Counted from the first letter of the stretch, positions 27,109-41,891 are shown. The stretch is DNA of 64,000 nucleotides from Auanema rhodensis (GCA_964057225.1 CAXKVF010000078.1:372001-436000), one strand, 5' to 3'. Notes: a model not told the origin generated them from the sequence alone. A program made the numbers and translations.

Positions 27109-30100
27109 GAATCTAATTTTGAAAACCGCATCTCTTTATCTTTCACGTGAAGCGAGTTACATACCAAGTGCACATCACGTGTACATTTAATTAGCATAAA
27201 TTAAAGTTCACGTAAATTTCAAAGTCATGGTTACCATGCACCAATATCAATAAAAATTTGTTTTTAGACTAATATGGACATGGGGGATCTAATTTTGAAA
27301 ACCGCATCTCTTTATCTTTCACGTGAAGCGAGTTACATACCAAGTGCACATCACGTGTACATTTAATTAGCATAAATTAAAGTTCACGTAAATTTCAAAG
27401 TCATGGTTACCATGCACCAATATCAATAAAAATTTGTTTTTAGACTAATATGGACATGGGGGATCTAATTTTGAAAACCGCATCTCTTTATCTTTCACGT
27501 GAAGCGAGTTACATACCAAGTGCACATCACGTGTACATTTAATTAGCATAAATTAAAGTTCACGTAAATTTCAATGTCATGGTTACCATGAACCAATATC
27601 AATAAAAATTTGTTTTTAGACTAATATGGACATGGGGAATCTAATTTTGAAAACCGCATCTCTTTATCTTTCACGTGAAGCGAGTTACATACCAAGTGCA
27701 CATCACGTGTACATTTAATTAGCATAAATTAAAGTTCACGTAAATTTCAAAGTCATGGTTACCATGCACCAATGTCAATAAAAATTTGTTTTTAGACTAA
27801 TATGGACATGGGGAATCTAATTTTGAAAACCGCATCTCTTCATCTTTCACGTGAAGCGAGTTACATACCAAGTGCACATCACGTGTACATTTAATTAGCA
27901 TAAATTAAAGTTCACGTAAATTTCAAAGTCATGGTTACCATGAAGCAATATCAATAAAAATTTGTTTTTAGACTAATATGGACATGGGGAATCTAATTTT
28001 GAAAACCGCATCTCTTTATCTTTCACGTGAAGCGAGTTACATACCAAGTGCACATCACGTGTACATTTAATTAGCATAAATTAAAGTTCACGTAAATTTC
28101 AAAGTCATGGTTACCATGCACCAATATCAATAAAAATTTGTTTTTAGACTAATATGGACATGGGGGATCTAATTTTGAAAACCGCATCTCTTTATCTTTC
28201 ACGTGAAGCGAGTTACATACCAAGTGCACATCACGTGTACATTTAATTAGCATAAATTAAAGTTCACGTAAATTTCAAAGTCATGGTTACCATGCACCAA
28301 TATCAATAAAAATTTGTTTTTAGACTAATATGGACATGGGGGATCTAATTTTGAAAACCGCATCTCTTTATCTTTCACGTGAAGCGAGTTACATACCAAG
28401 TGCACATCACGTGTACATTTAATTAGCATAAATTAAAGTTCACGTAAATTTCAATGTCATGGTTACCATGAACCAATATCAATAAAAATTTGTTTTTAGA
28501 CTAATATGGACATGGGGAATCTAATTTTGAAAACCGCATCTCTTTATCTTTCACGTGAAGCGAGTTACATACCAAGTGCACATCACGTGTACATTTAATT
28601 AGCATAAATTAAAGTTCACGTAAATTTCAAAGTCATGGTTACCATGCACCAATATCAATAAAAATTTGTTTTTAGACTAATATGGACATGGGGAATCTAA
28701 TTTTGAAAACCGCATCTCTTCATCTTTCACGTGAAGCGAGTTACATACCAAGTGCACATCACGTGTACATTTAATTAGCATAAATTAAAGTTCACGTAAA
28801 TTTCAAAGTCATGGTTACCATGCACCAATATCAATAAAAATTTGTTTTTAGACTAATATGGACATGGGGAATCTAATTTTGAAAACCGCATCTCTTTATC
28901 TTTCACGTGAAGCGAGTTACATACCAAGTGCACATCACGTGTACATTTAATTAGCATAAATTAAAGTTCACGTAAATTTCAAAGTCATGGTTACCATGAA
29001 CCAATATCAATAAAAATTTGTTTTTAGACTAATATGGACATGGGGAATCTAATTTTGAAAACCGCATCTCTTTATCTTTCACGTGAAGCGAGTTACATAC
29101 CAAGTGCACATCACGTGTACATTTAATTAGCATAAATTAAAGTTCACGTAAATTTCAAAGTCATGGTTACCATGCACCAATATCAATAAAAATTTGTTTT
29201 TAGACTAATATGGACATGGGGGATCTAATTTTGAAAACCGCATCTCTTTATCTTTCACGTGAAGCGAGTTACATACCAAGTGCACATCACGTGTACATTT
29301 AATTAGCATAAATTAAAGTTCACGTAAATTTCAATGTCATGGTTACCATGAACCAATATCAATAAAAATTTGTTTTTAGACTAATATGGACATGGGGAAT
29401 CTAATTTTGAAAACCGCATCTCTTTATCTTTCACGTGAAGCGAGTTACATACCAAGTGCACATCACGTGTACATTTAATTAGCATAAATTAAAGTTCACG
29501 TAAATTTCAAAGTCATGGTTACCATGCACCAATGTCAATAAAAATTTGTTTTTAGACTAATATGGACATGGGGAATCTAATTTTGAAAACCGCATCTCTT
29601 CATCTTTCACGTGAAGCGAGTTACATACCAAGTGCACATCACGTGTACATTTAATTAGCATAAATTAAAGTTCACGTAAATTTCAAAGTCATGGTTACCA
29701 TGAAGCAATATCAATAAAAATTTGTTTTTAGACTAATATGGACATGGGGAATCTAATTTTGAAAACCGCATCTCTTTATCTTTCACGTGAAGCGAGTTAC
29801 ATACCAAGTGCACATCACGTGTACATTTAATTAGCATAAATTAAAGTTCACGTAAATTTCAAAGTCATGGTTACCATGCACCAATATCAATAAAAATTTG
29901 TTTTTAGACTAATATGGACATGGGGGATCTAATTTTGAAAACCGCATCTCTTTATCTTTCACGTGAAGCGAGTTACATACCAAGTGCACATCACGTGTAC
30001 ATTTAATTAGCATAAATTAAAGTTCACGTAAATTTCAAAGTCATGGTTACCATGCACCAATATCAATAAAAATTTGTTTTTAGACTAATATGGACATGGG

Positions 30101-31508
30101 GGATCTAATTTTGAAAACCGCATCTCTTTATCTTTCACGTGAAGCGAGTTACATACCAAGTGCACATCACGTGTACATTTAATTAGCATAAATTAAAGTT
30201 CACGTAAATTTCAATGTCATGGTTACCATGAACCAATATCAATAAAAATTTGTTTTTAGACTAATATGGACATGGGGAATCTAATTTTGAAAACCGCATC
30301 TCTTTATCTTTCACGTGAAGCGAGTTACATACCAAGTGCACATCACGTGTACATTTAATTAGCATAAATTAAAGTTCACGTAAATTTCAAAGTCATGGTT
30401 ACCATGCACCAATATCAATAAAAATTTGTTTTTAGACTAATATGGACATGGGGAATCTAATTTTGAAAACCGCATCTCTTCATCTTTCACGTGAAGCGAG
30501 TTACATACCAAGTGCACATCACGTGTACATTTAATTAGCATAAATTAAAGTTCACGTAAATTTCAAAGTCATGGTTACCATGCACCAATATCAATAAAAA
30601 TTTGTTTTTAGACTAATATGGACATGGGGAATCTAATTTTGAAAACCGCATCTCTTTATCTTTCACGTGAAGCGAGTTACATACCAAGTGCACATCACGT
30701 GTACATTTAATTAGCATAAATTAAAGTTCACGTAAATTTCAAAGTCATGGTTACCATGAACCAATATCAATAAAAATTTGTTTTTAGACTAATATGGACA
30801 TGGGGAATCTAATTTTGAAAACCGCATCTCTTTATCTTTCACGTGAAGCGAGTTACATACCAAGTGCACATCACGTGTACATTTAATTAGCATAAATTAA
30901 AGTTCACGTAACTTTCAAAGTCATGGTTACCATGCACCAATATCAATAAAAATTTGTTTTTAGACTAATATGGACATGGGGAATCTAATTTTGAAAACCG
31001 CATCTCTTTATCTTTCACGTGAAGCGAGTTACATACCAAGTGCACATCACGTGTACATTTAATTAGCATAAATTAAAGTTCACGTAAATTTCAAAGTCAT
31101 GGTTACCATGAACCAATATCAATAAAAATTTGTTTTTAGACTAATATGGACATGGGGAATCTAATTTTGAAAACCGCATCTCTTTATCTTTCACGTGAAG
31201 CGAGTTACATACCAAGTGCACATCACGTGTACATTTAATTAGCATAAATTAAAGTTCACGTAAATTTCAAAGTCATGGTTACCATGCACCAATGTCAATA
31301 AAAATTTGTTTTTAGACTAATATGGACATGGGGAATCTAATTTTGAAAACCGCATCTCTTCATCTTTCACGTGAAGCGAGTTACATACCAAGTGCACATC
31401 ACGTGTACATTTAATTAGCATAAATTAAAGTTCACGTAAATTTCAAAGTCATGGTTACCATGAAGCAATATCAATAAAAATTTGTTTTTAGACTAATATG
31501 GACATGGG
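27109..31508 (+). repeat. Second 25-monomer HOR, unit 1 (4400 bp; 5+10+10 monomers)
   Basis: This unit is a composite. A 5-monomer module reads consensus then GGGGGATCT, consensus then GGGGGATCT, CAATGTCATGG with ATGAACC, CAATGTCAAT, CTTCATC with ATGAAGC (27109-27988). Two 10-monomer modules follow (27989-29748, 29749-31508). Each restarts the series with plain versions of monomers 4 and 5, then adds ATGAACC and two variable monomers, then ends with the CAATGTCAAT and CTTCATC/ATGAAGC pair. The two 10-mers differ at their seventh and eighth monomers: consensus and CAATGTCATGG (29045, 29221) against GTAACTTTC and ATGAACC (30805, 30981). Confidence 0.85.
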
Positions 31509-34500
31509 GAATCTAATTTTGAAAACCGCATCTCTTTATCTTTCACGTGAAGCGAGTTACATACCAAGTGCACATCACGTGTACATTTAATTAGCATAAA
31601 TTAAAGTTCACGTAAATTTCAAAGTCATGGTTACCATGCACCAATATCAATAAAAATTTGTTTTTAGACTAATATGGACATGGGGGATCTAATTTTGAAA
31701 ACCGCATCTCTTTATCTTTCACGTGAAGCGAGTTACATACCAAGTGCACATCACGTGTACATTTAATTAGCATAAATTAAAGTTCACGTAAATTTCAAAG
31801 TCATGGTTACCATGCACCAATATCAATAAAAATTTGTTTTTAGACTAATATGGACATGGGGGATCTAATTTTGAAAACCGCATCTCTTTATCTTTCACGT
31901 GAAGCGAGTTACATACCAAGTGCACATCACGTGTACATTTAATTAGCATAAATTAAAGTTCACGTAAATTTCAATGTCATGGTTACCATGAACCAATATC
32001 AATAAAAATTTGTTTTTAGACTAATATGGACATGGGGAATCTAATTTTGAAAACCGCATCTCTTTATCTTTCACGTGAAGCGAGTTACATACCAAGTGCA
32101 CATCACGTGTACATTTAATTAGCATAAATTAAAGTTCACGTAAATTTCAAAGTCATGGTTACCATGCACCAATGTCAATAAAAATTTGTTTTTAGACTAA
32201 TATGGACATGGGGAATCTAATTTTGAAAACCGCATCTCTTCATCTTTCACGTGAAGCGAGTTACATACCAAGTGCACATCACGTGTACATTTAATTAGCA
32301 TAAATTAAAGTTCACGTAAATTTCAAAGTCATGGTTACCATGAAGCAATATCAATAAAAATTTGTTTTTAGACTAATATGGACATGGGGAATCTAATTTT
32401 GAAAACCGCATCTCTTTATCTTTCACGTGAAGCGAGTTACATACCAAGTGCACATCACGTGTACATTTAATTAGCATAAATTAAAGTTCACGTAAATTTC
32501 AAAGTCATGGTTACCATGCACCAATATCAATAAAAATTTGTTTTTAGACTAATATGGACATGGGGGATCTAATTTTGAAAACCGCATCTCTTTATCTTTC
32601 ACGTGAAGCGAGTTACATACCAAGTGCACATCACGTGTACATTTAATTAGCATAAATTAAAGTTCACGTAAATTTCAAAGTCATGGTTACCATGCACCAA
32701 TATCAATAAAAATTTGTTTTTAGACTAATATGGACATGGGGGATCTAATTTTGAAAACCGCATCTCTTTATCTTTCACGTGAAGCGAGTTACATACCAAG
32801 TGCACATCACGTGTACATTTAATTAGCATAAATTAAAGTTCACGTAAATTTCAATGTCATGGTTACCATGAACCAATATCAATAAAAATTTGTTTTTAGA
32901 CTAATATGGACATGGGGAATCTAATTTTGAAAACCGCATCTCTTTATCTTTCACGTGAAGCGAGTTACATACCAAGTGCACATCACGTGTACATTTAATT
33001 AGCATAAATTAAAGTTCACGTAAATTTCAAAGTCATGGTTACCATGCACCAATATCAATAAAAATTTGTTTTTAGACTAATATGGACATGGGGAATCTAA
33101 TTTTGAAAACCGCATCTCTTCATCTTTCACGTGAAGCGAGTTACATACCAAGTGCACATCACGTGTACATTTAATTAGCATAAATTAAAGTTCACGTAAA
33201 TTTCAAAGTCATGGTTACCATGCACCAATATCAATAAAAATTTGTTTTTAGACTAATATGGACATGGGGAATCTAATTTTGAAAACCGCATCTCTTTATC
33301 TTTCACGTGAAGCGAGTTACATACCAAGTGCACATCACGTGTACATTTAATTAGCATAAATTAAAGTTCACGTAAATTTCAAAGTCATGGTTACCATGAA
33401 CCAATATCAATAAAAATTTGTTTTTAGACTAATATGGACATGGGGAATCTAATTTTGAAAACCGCATCTCTTTATCTTTCACGTGAAGCGAGTTACATAC
33501 CAAGTGCACATCACGTGTACATTTAATTAGCATAAATTAAAGTTCACGTAAATTTCAAAGTCATGGTTACCATGCACCAATATCAATAAAAATTTGTTTT
33601 TAGACTAATATGGACATGTGGGATCTAATTTTGAAAACCGCATCTCTTTATCTTTCACGTGAAGCGAGTTACATACCAAGTGCACATCACGTGTACATTT
33701 AATTAGCATAAATTAAAGTTCACGTAAATTTCAATGTCATGGTTACCATGAACCAATATCAATAAAAATTTGTTTTTAGACTAATATGGACATGGGGAAT
33801 CTAATTTTGAAAACCGCATCTCTTTATCTTTCACGTGAAGCGAGTTACATACCAAGTGCACATCACGTGTACATTTAATTAGCATAAATTAAAGTTCACG
33901 TAAATTTCAAAGTCATGGTTACCATGCACCAATGTCAATAAAAATTTGTTTTTAGACTAATATGGACATGGGGAATCTAATTTTGAAAACCGCATCTCTT
34001 CATCTTTCACGTGAAGCGAGTTACATACCAAGTGCACATCACGTGTACATTTAATTAGCATAAATTAAAGTTCACGTAAATTTCAAAGTCATGGTTACCA
34101 TGAAGCAATATCAATAAAAATTTGTTTTTAGACTAATATGGACATGGGGAATCTAATTTTGAAAACCGCATCTCTTTATCTTTCACGTGAAGCGAGTTAC
34201 ATACCAAGTGCACATCACGTGTACATTTAATTAGCATAAATTAAAGTTCACGTAAATTTCAAAGTCATGGTTACCATGCACCAATATCAATAAAAATTTG
34301 TTTTTAGACTAATATGGACATGGGGGATCTAATTTTGAAAACCGCATCTCTTTATCTTTCACGTGAAGCGAGTTACATACCAAGTGCACATCACGTGTAC
34401 ATTTAATTAGCATAAATTAAAGTTCACGTAAATTTCAAAGTCATGGTTACCATGCACCAATATCAATAAAAATTTGTTTTTAGACTAATATGGACATGGG

Positions 34501-35556
34501 GGATCTAATTTTGAAAACCGCATCTCTTTATCTTTCACGTGAAGCGAGTTACATACCAAGTGCACATCACGTGTACATTTAATTAGCATAAATTAAAGTT
34601 CACGTAAATTTCAATGTCATGGTTACCATGAACCAATATCAATAAAAATTTGTTTTTAGACTAATATGGACATGGGGAATCTAATTTTGAAAACCGCATC
34701 TCTTTATCTTTCACGTGAAGCGAGTTACATACCAAGTGCACATCACGTGTACATTTAATTAGCATAAATTAAAGTTCACGTAAATTTCAAAGTCATGGTT
34801 ACCATGCACCAATATCAATAAAAATTTGTTTTTAGACTAATATGGACATGGGGAATCTAATTTTGAAAACCGCATCTCTTCATCTTTCACGTGAAGCGAG
34901 TTACATACCAAGTGCACATCACGTGTACATTTAATTAGCATAAATTAAAGTTCACGTAAATTTCAAAGTCATGGTTACCATGCACCAATATCAATAAAAA
35001 TTTGTTTTTAGACTAATATGGACATGGGGAATCTAATTTTGAAAACCGCATCTCTTTATCTTTCACGTGAAGCGAGTTACATACCAAGTGCACATCACGT
35101 GTACATTTAATTAGCATAAATTAAAGTTCACGTAAATTTCAAAGTCATGGTTACCATGAACCAATATCAATAAAAATTTGTTTTTAGACTAATATGGACA
35201 TGGGGAATCTAATTTTGAAAACCGCATCTCTTTATCTTTCACGTGAAGCGAGTTACATACCAAGTGCACATCACGTGTACATTTAATTAGCATAAATTAA
35301 AGTTCACGTAACTTTCAAAGTCATGGTTACCATGCACCAATATCAATAAAAATTTGTTTTTAGACTAATATGGACATGGGGAATCTAATTTTGAAAACCG
35401 CATCTCTTTATCTTTCACGTGAAGCGAGTTACATACCAAGTGCACATCACGTGTACATTTAATTAGCATAAATTAAAGTTCACGTAAATTTCAAAGTCAT
35501 GGTTACCATGAACCAATATCAATAAAAATTTGTTTTTAGACTAATATGGACATGGG
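31509..35556 (+). repeat. Second 25-monomer HOR, unit 2 (23 monomers, near-identical)
   Basis: All 23 monomers match 27109-31156 in marker order at exactly +4400 bp. The only difference I noticed is GTGGGATCT for GGGGGATCT at about 33619. The last two expected monomers are replaced: 35557 has CACATGAAG and lacks CAATGTCAAT, and 35733 lacks CTTCATC and ATGAAGC. The near-identity over about 4 kb suggests a recent duplication. Confidence 0.85.
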
Positions 35557-35908
35557 GAATCTAATTTTGAAAACCGCATCTCTTTATCTTTCACATGAAG
35601 CGAGTTACATACCAAGTGCACATCACGTGTACATTTAATTAGCATAAATTAAAGTTCACGTAAATTTCAAAGTCATGGTTACCATGCACCAATATCAATA
35701 AAAATTTGTTTTTAGACTAATATGGACATGGGGAATCTAATTTTGAAAACCGCATCTCTTTATCTTTCACGTGAAGCGAGTTACATACCAAGTGCACATC
35801 ACGTGTACATTTAATTAGCATAAATTAAAGTTCACGTAAATTTCAAAGTCATGGTTACCATGCACCAATATCAATAAAAATTTGTTTTTAGACTAATATG
35901 GACATGGG

Positions 35909-38371
35909 GAATCTAATTTTGAAAACCGCATCTCTTTATCTTTCACGTGAAGCGAGTTACATACCAAGTGCACATCACGTGTACATTTAATTAGCATAAA
36001 TTAAAGTTCACGTAAATTTCAAAGTCATGGTTACCATGAACCAATATCAATAAAAATTTGTTTTTAGACTAATATGGACATGGGGAATCTAATTTTGAAA
36101 ACCGCATCTCTTTATCTTTCACGTGAAGCGAGTTACATACCAAGTGCACATCACGTGTACATTTAATTAGCATAAATTAAAGTTCACGTAAATTTCAAAG
36201 TCATGGTTACCATGAACCAATATCAATAAAAATTTGTTTTTAGACTAATATGGACATGGGGAATCTAATTTTGAAAACCGCATCTCTTTATCTTTCACGT
36301 GAAGCGAGTTACATACCAAGTGCACATCACGTGTACATTTAATTAGCATAAATTAAAGTTCACGTAAATTTCAAAGTCATGGTTACCATGAAGCAATATC
36401 AATAAAAATTTGTTTTTAGACTAATATGGACATGGGGAATCTAATTTTGAAAACCGCATCTCTTTATCTTTCACGTGAAGCGAGTTACATACCAAGTGCA
36501 CATCACGTGTACATTTAATTAGCATAAATTAAAGTTCACGTAAATTTCAAAGTCATGGTTACCATGAAGCAATATCAATAAAAATTTCTTTTAGACTAAT
36601 ATGGACATGGGGAATCTAATTTTGAAAACCGCATCTCTTTATCTTTCACGTGAAGCGAGTTACATACCAAGTGCACATCACGTGTACATTTAATTAGCAT
36701 AAATTAAAGTTCACGTAAATTTCAAAGTCATGGTTACCATGAACCAATATCAATAAAAATTTGTTTTTAGACTAATATGGACATGGGAAATCTAATTTTG
36801 AAAACCGCATCTCTTTATCTTTCACGTGAAGCGAGTTACATACCAAGTGCACATCACGTGTACATTTAATTAGCATAAATTAAAGTTCACGTAAATTTCA
36901 AAGTCATGGTTACCATGAAGCAATATCAATAAAAATTTGTTTTTAGACTAATATGGACATGGGGAATCTAATTTTGAAAACCGCATCTCTTTATCTTTCA
37001 CGTGAAGCGAGTTACATACCAAGTGCACATCACGTGTACATTTAATTAGCATAAATTAAAGTTCACGTAAATTTCAAAGTCATGGTTACCATGCACCAAT
37101 ATCAATAAAAATTTGTTTTTAGACTAATATGGACATGGGGGATCTAATTTTGAAAACCGCATCTCTTTATCTTTCACGTGAAGCGAGTTACATACCAAGT
37201 GCACATCACGTGTACATTTAATTAGCATAAATTAAAGTTCACGTAAATTTCAAAGTCATGGTTACCATGCACCAATATCAATAAAAATTTGTTTTTAGAC
37301 TAATATGGACATGGGGGATCTAATTTTGAAAACCGCATCTCTTTATCTTTCACGTGAAGCGATTTACATACCAAGTGCACATCACGTGTACATTTAATTA
37401 GCATAAATTAAAGTTCACGTAAATTTCAATGTCATGGTTACCATGAACCAATATCAATAAAAATTTGTTTTTAGACTAATATGGACATGGGGAATCTAAT
37501 TTTGAAAACCGCATCTCTTTATCTTTCACGTGAAGCGAGTTACATACCAAGTGCACATCACGTGTACATTTAATTAGCATAAATTAAAGTTCACGTAAAT
37601 TTCAAAGTCATGGTTACCATGCACCAATATCAATAAAAATTTGTTTTTAGACTAATATGGACATGGGGAATCTAATTTTGAAAACCGCATCTCTTCATCT
37701 TTCACGTGAAGCGAGTTACATACCAAGTGCACATCACGTGTACATTTAATTAGCATAAATTAAAGTTCACGTAAATTTCAAAGTCATGGTTACCATGCAC
37801 CAATATCAATAAAAATTTGTTTTTAGACTAATATGGACATGGGGAATCTAATTTTGAAAACCGCATCTCTTTATCTTTCACGTGAAGCGAGTTACATACC
37901 AAGTGCACATCACGTGTACATTTAATTAGCATAAATTAAAGTTCACGTAAATTTCAAAGTCATGGTTACCATGAACCAATATCAATAAAAATTTGTTTTT
38001 AGACTAATATGGACATGGGGAATCTAATTTTGAAAACCGCATCTCTTTATCTTTCACGTGAAGCGAGTTACATACCAAGTGCACATCACGTGTACATTTA
38101 ATTAGCATAAATTAAAGTTCACGTAACTTTCAAAGTCATGGTTACCATGCACCAATATCAATAAAAATTTGTTTTTAGACTAATATGGACATGGGGAATC
38201 TAATTTTGAAAACCGCATCTCTTTATCTTTCACGTGAAGCGAGTTACATACCAAGTGCACATCACGTGTACATTTAATTAGCATAAATTAAAGTTCACGT
38301 AAATTTCAAAGTCATGGTTACCATGAACCAATATCAATAAAAATTTGTTTTTAGACTAATATGGACATGGG
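35909..38371 (+). repeat. Mosaic: copy of 25702-26932 joined to copy of 29749-31156
   Basis: 35909-37139 repeats the seven-monomer block of 25702-26932, including the AATTTCTTTTAG 175-bp monomer (36437-36611) and the GGGAAATCT leader. Without a break, 36964-38371 repeats the eight-monomer series of 29749-31156: two GGGGGATCT-linked monomers, CAATGTCATGG, consensus, CTTCATC, ATGAACC, GTAACTTTC, ATGAACC. The join falls in a monomer type common to both sources (consensus then GGGGGATCT). This fits loss of intervening monomers by unequal exchange. Confidence 0.8.
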
Positions 38372-41300
38372 GAATCTAATTTTGAAAACCGCATCTCTTT
38401 ATCTTTCACGTGAAGCGAGTTACATACCAAGTGCACATCACGTGTACATTTAATTAGCATAAATTAAAGTTCACGTAAATTTCAAAGTCATGGTTACCAT
38501 GCACCAATATCAATAAAAATTTGTTTTTAAACTAATATGGACATGGGGAATCTAATTTTGAAAACCGCATCTCTTTATCTTTCACGTGAAGCGAGTTACA
38601 TACCAAGTGCACATCACGTGTACATTTAATTAGCATAAATTAAAGTTCACGTAAATTTCAAAGTCATAGTTACCATGCACCAATATCAATAAAGATTTGT
38701 TTTTAGACTAATATGGACATGGGGAATCTAATTTTGAAAACCGCATCTCTTTATCTTTCACGTGAAGCGAGTTACATACCAACTGCACATCACGTGTACA
38801 TTTAATTAGCATAAATTAAAGTTCACGTAAATTTCAAAGTCATGGTTACCATGAACCAATATCAATAAAAATTTGTTTTTAGACTAATATGGACATGGGG
38901 AATCTAATTTTGAAAACCGCATCTCTTTATCTTTCACGTGAAGCGAGTTACATACCAAGTGCACATCACGTGTACATTTAATTAGCATAAATTAAAGTTC
39001 ACGTAAATTTCAAAGTCATGGTTACCATGAACCAATATCAATAAAAATTTGTTTTTAGACTAATATGGACATGGGGAATCTAATTTTGAAAACCGCATCT
39101 CGTTATCTTTCACGTGAAGCGAGTTACATACCAAGTGCACATCACGTGTACATTTAATTAGCATAAATTAAAGTTCACGTAAATTTCAAAGTCATGGTTA
39201 CCATGCACCAATATCAATAAAAATTTGTTTTTAGACTAATATGGACATGGGGAATCTAATTTTGAAAACCGCATCTCTTCATCTTTCACGTGAAGCGAGT
39301 TACATACCAAGTGCACATCACGTGTACATTTAATTAGCATAAATTAAAGTTCACGTAAATTTCAAAGTCATGGTTACCATGCACCAATATCAATAAAAAT
39401 TTGTTTTTAGACTAATATGGACATGGGGAATCTAATTTTGAAAACCGCATCTCTTTATCTTTCACGTGAAGCGAGTTACATACCAAGTGCACATCACGTG
39501 TACATTTAATTAGCATAAATTAAAGTTCACGTAAATTTCAAAGTCATGGTTACCATGAACCAATATCAATAAGAAATTGTTTTTAGACTAATATGGACAT
39601 GGGGAATCTAATTTTGAAAACCGCATCTCTTTATCTTTCACGTGAAGCGAGTTACATACCAAGTGCACATCACGTGTACATTTAATTAGCATAAATTAAA
39701 GTTCACGTAAATTTCAAAGTCATGGTTACCATGAACCAATATCAATAAAAATTTGTTTTTAGACTAATATGGACATGGGGAATCTAATTTTGAAAACCGC
39801 ATCTCTTTATCTTTCACGTGAAGCGAGTTACATACCAAGTGCACATCACGTGTACATTTAATTAGCATAAATTAAAGTTCACGTAAATTTCAAAGTCATG
39901 GTTACCATGCACCAATATCAATAAAAATTTGTTTTTAGACTAATATGGACATGGGGAATCTAATTTTGAAAACCGCATCTCCTTATCTTTCACGTGAAGC
40001 GAGTTACATACCAAGTGCACATCACGTGTACATTTAATTAGCATAAATTAAAGTTCACGTAAATTTCAAAGTCATGGTTACCATGCACCAATATCAATAA
40101 AAATTTGTTTTTAGACTAATATGGACATGGGGAATCTAATTTTGAAAACCGCATCTCTTCATCTTTCACGTGAAGCGAGTTACATACCAAGTGCACATCA
40201 CGTGTACATTTAATTAGCATAAATTAAAGTTCACGTAAATTTCAAAGTCATGGTTACCATGCACCAATATCAATAAAAATTTGTTTTTAGACTAATATGG
40301 ACATGGGGAATCTAATTTTGAAAACCGCATCTCTTTATCTTTCACGTGAAGCGAGTTACATACCAAGTGCACATCACGTGTACATTTAATTAGCATAAAT
40401 TAAAGTTCACGTAAATTTCAAAGTCATGGTTACCATGAACCAATATCAATAAAAATTTGTTTTTAGACTAATATGGACATGGGGAATCTAATTTTGAAAA
40501 CCGCATCTCGTTATCTTTCACGTGAAGCGAGTTACATACCAAGTGCACATCACGTGTACATTTAATTAGCATAAATTAAAGTTCACGTAAATTTCAAAGT
40601 CATGGTTACCATGCACCAATATCAATAAAAATTTGTTTTTAGACTAATATGGACATGGGGAATCTAATTTTGAAAACCGCATCTCTTTATCTTTCACGTG
40701 AAGCGAGTTACATACCAAGTGCACATCACGTGTACATTTAATTAGCATAAATTAAAGTTCACGTAAATTTCAAAGTCATGGTTACCATGCACCAATATCA
40801 ATAAAAATTTGTTTTTAGACTAATATGGACATGGGGAATCTAATTTTGAAAACCGCATCTCTTTATCTTTCACGTGAAGCGAGTTACATACCAAGTGCAC
40901 ATCACGTGTACATTTAATTAGCATAAATTAAAGTTCACGTAAATTTCAAAGTCATGGTTACCATGAACCAATATCAATAAGAAATTGTTTTTAGACTAAT
41001 ATGGACATGGGGAATCTAATTTTGAAAACCGCATCTCTTTATCTTTCACGTGAAGCGAGTTACATACCAAGTGCACATCACGTGTACATTTAATTAGCAT
41101 AAATTAAAGTTCACGTAAATTTCAAAGTCATGGTTACCATGAACCAATATCAATAAAAATTTGTTTTTAGACTAATATGGACATGGGGAATCTAATTTTG
41201 AAAACCGCATCTCTTTATCTTTCACGTGAAGCGAGTTACATACCAAGTGCACATCACGTGTACATTTAATTAGCATAAATTAAAGTTCACGTAAATTTCA

Positions 41301-41891
41301 AAGTCATGGTTACCATGCACCAATATCAATAAAAATTTGTTTTTAGACTAATATGGACATGGGGAATCTAATTTTGAAAACCGCATCTCCTTATCTTTCA
41401 CGTGAAGCGAGTTACATACCAAGTGCACATCACGTGTACATTTAATTAGCATAAATTAAAGTTCACGTAAATTTCAAAGTCATGGTTACCATGCACCAAT
41501 ATCAATAAAAATTTGTTTTTAGACTAATATGGACATGGGGAATCTAATTTTGAAAACCGCATCTCTTCATCTTTCACGTGAAGCGAGTTACATACCAAGT
41601 GCACATCACGTGTACATTTAATTAGCATAAATTAAAGTTCACGTAAATTTCAAAGTCATGGTTACCATGCACCAATATCAATAAAAATTTGTTTTTAGAC
41701 TAATATGGACATGGGGAATCTAATTTTGAAAACCGCATCTCTTTATCTTTCACGTGAAGCGAGTTACATACCAAGTGCACATCACGTGTACATTTAATTA
41801 GCATAAATTAAAGTTCACGTAAATTTCAAAGTCATGGTTACCATGAACCAATATCAATAAAAATTTGTTTTTAGACTAATATGGACATGGG
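38372..41891 (+). repeat. 20-monomer HOR, copy 1 (3520 bp)
   Basis: The start is marked by three rare monomers in a row: TTTTTAAACT (38372), GTCATAGTT with AAAGATTTG (38548), CCAACTGCAC (38724). Next come ATGAACC (38900) and CTCGTTATC (39076). Inside, a six-monomer series (39428-40483: ATAAGAAATTG, ATGAACC, consensus, CTCCTTATC, CTTCATC, ATGAACC) is repeated at 40836-41891, 1408 bp (8 monomers) on. Confidence 0.8.

Noticed and set aside
27109-35556. Assembly artefact as the explanation for the 4.4-kb duplication
   Set aside because: It cannot be excluded from sequence alone. However, the copies differ at about 33619 and at the last two monomers, which argues against a simple collapsed or duplicated contig. 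I kept it as a real feature with long-read confirmation as the test.
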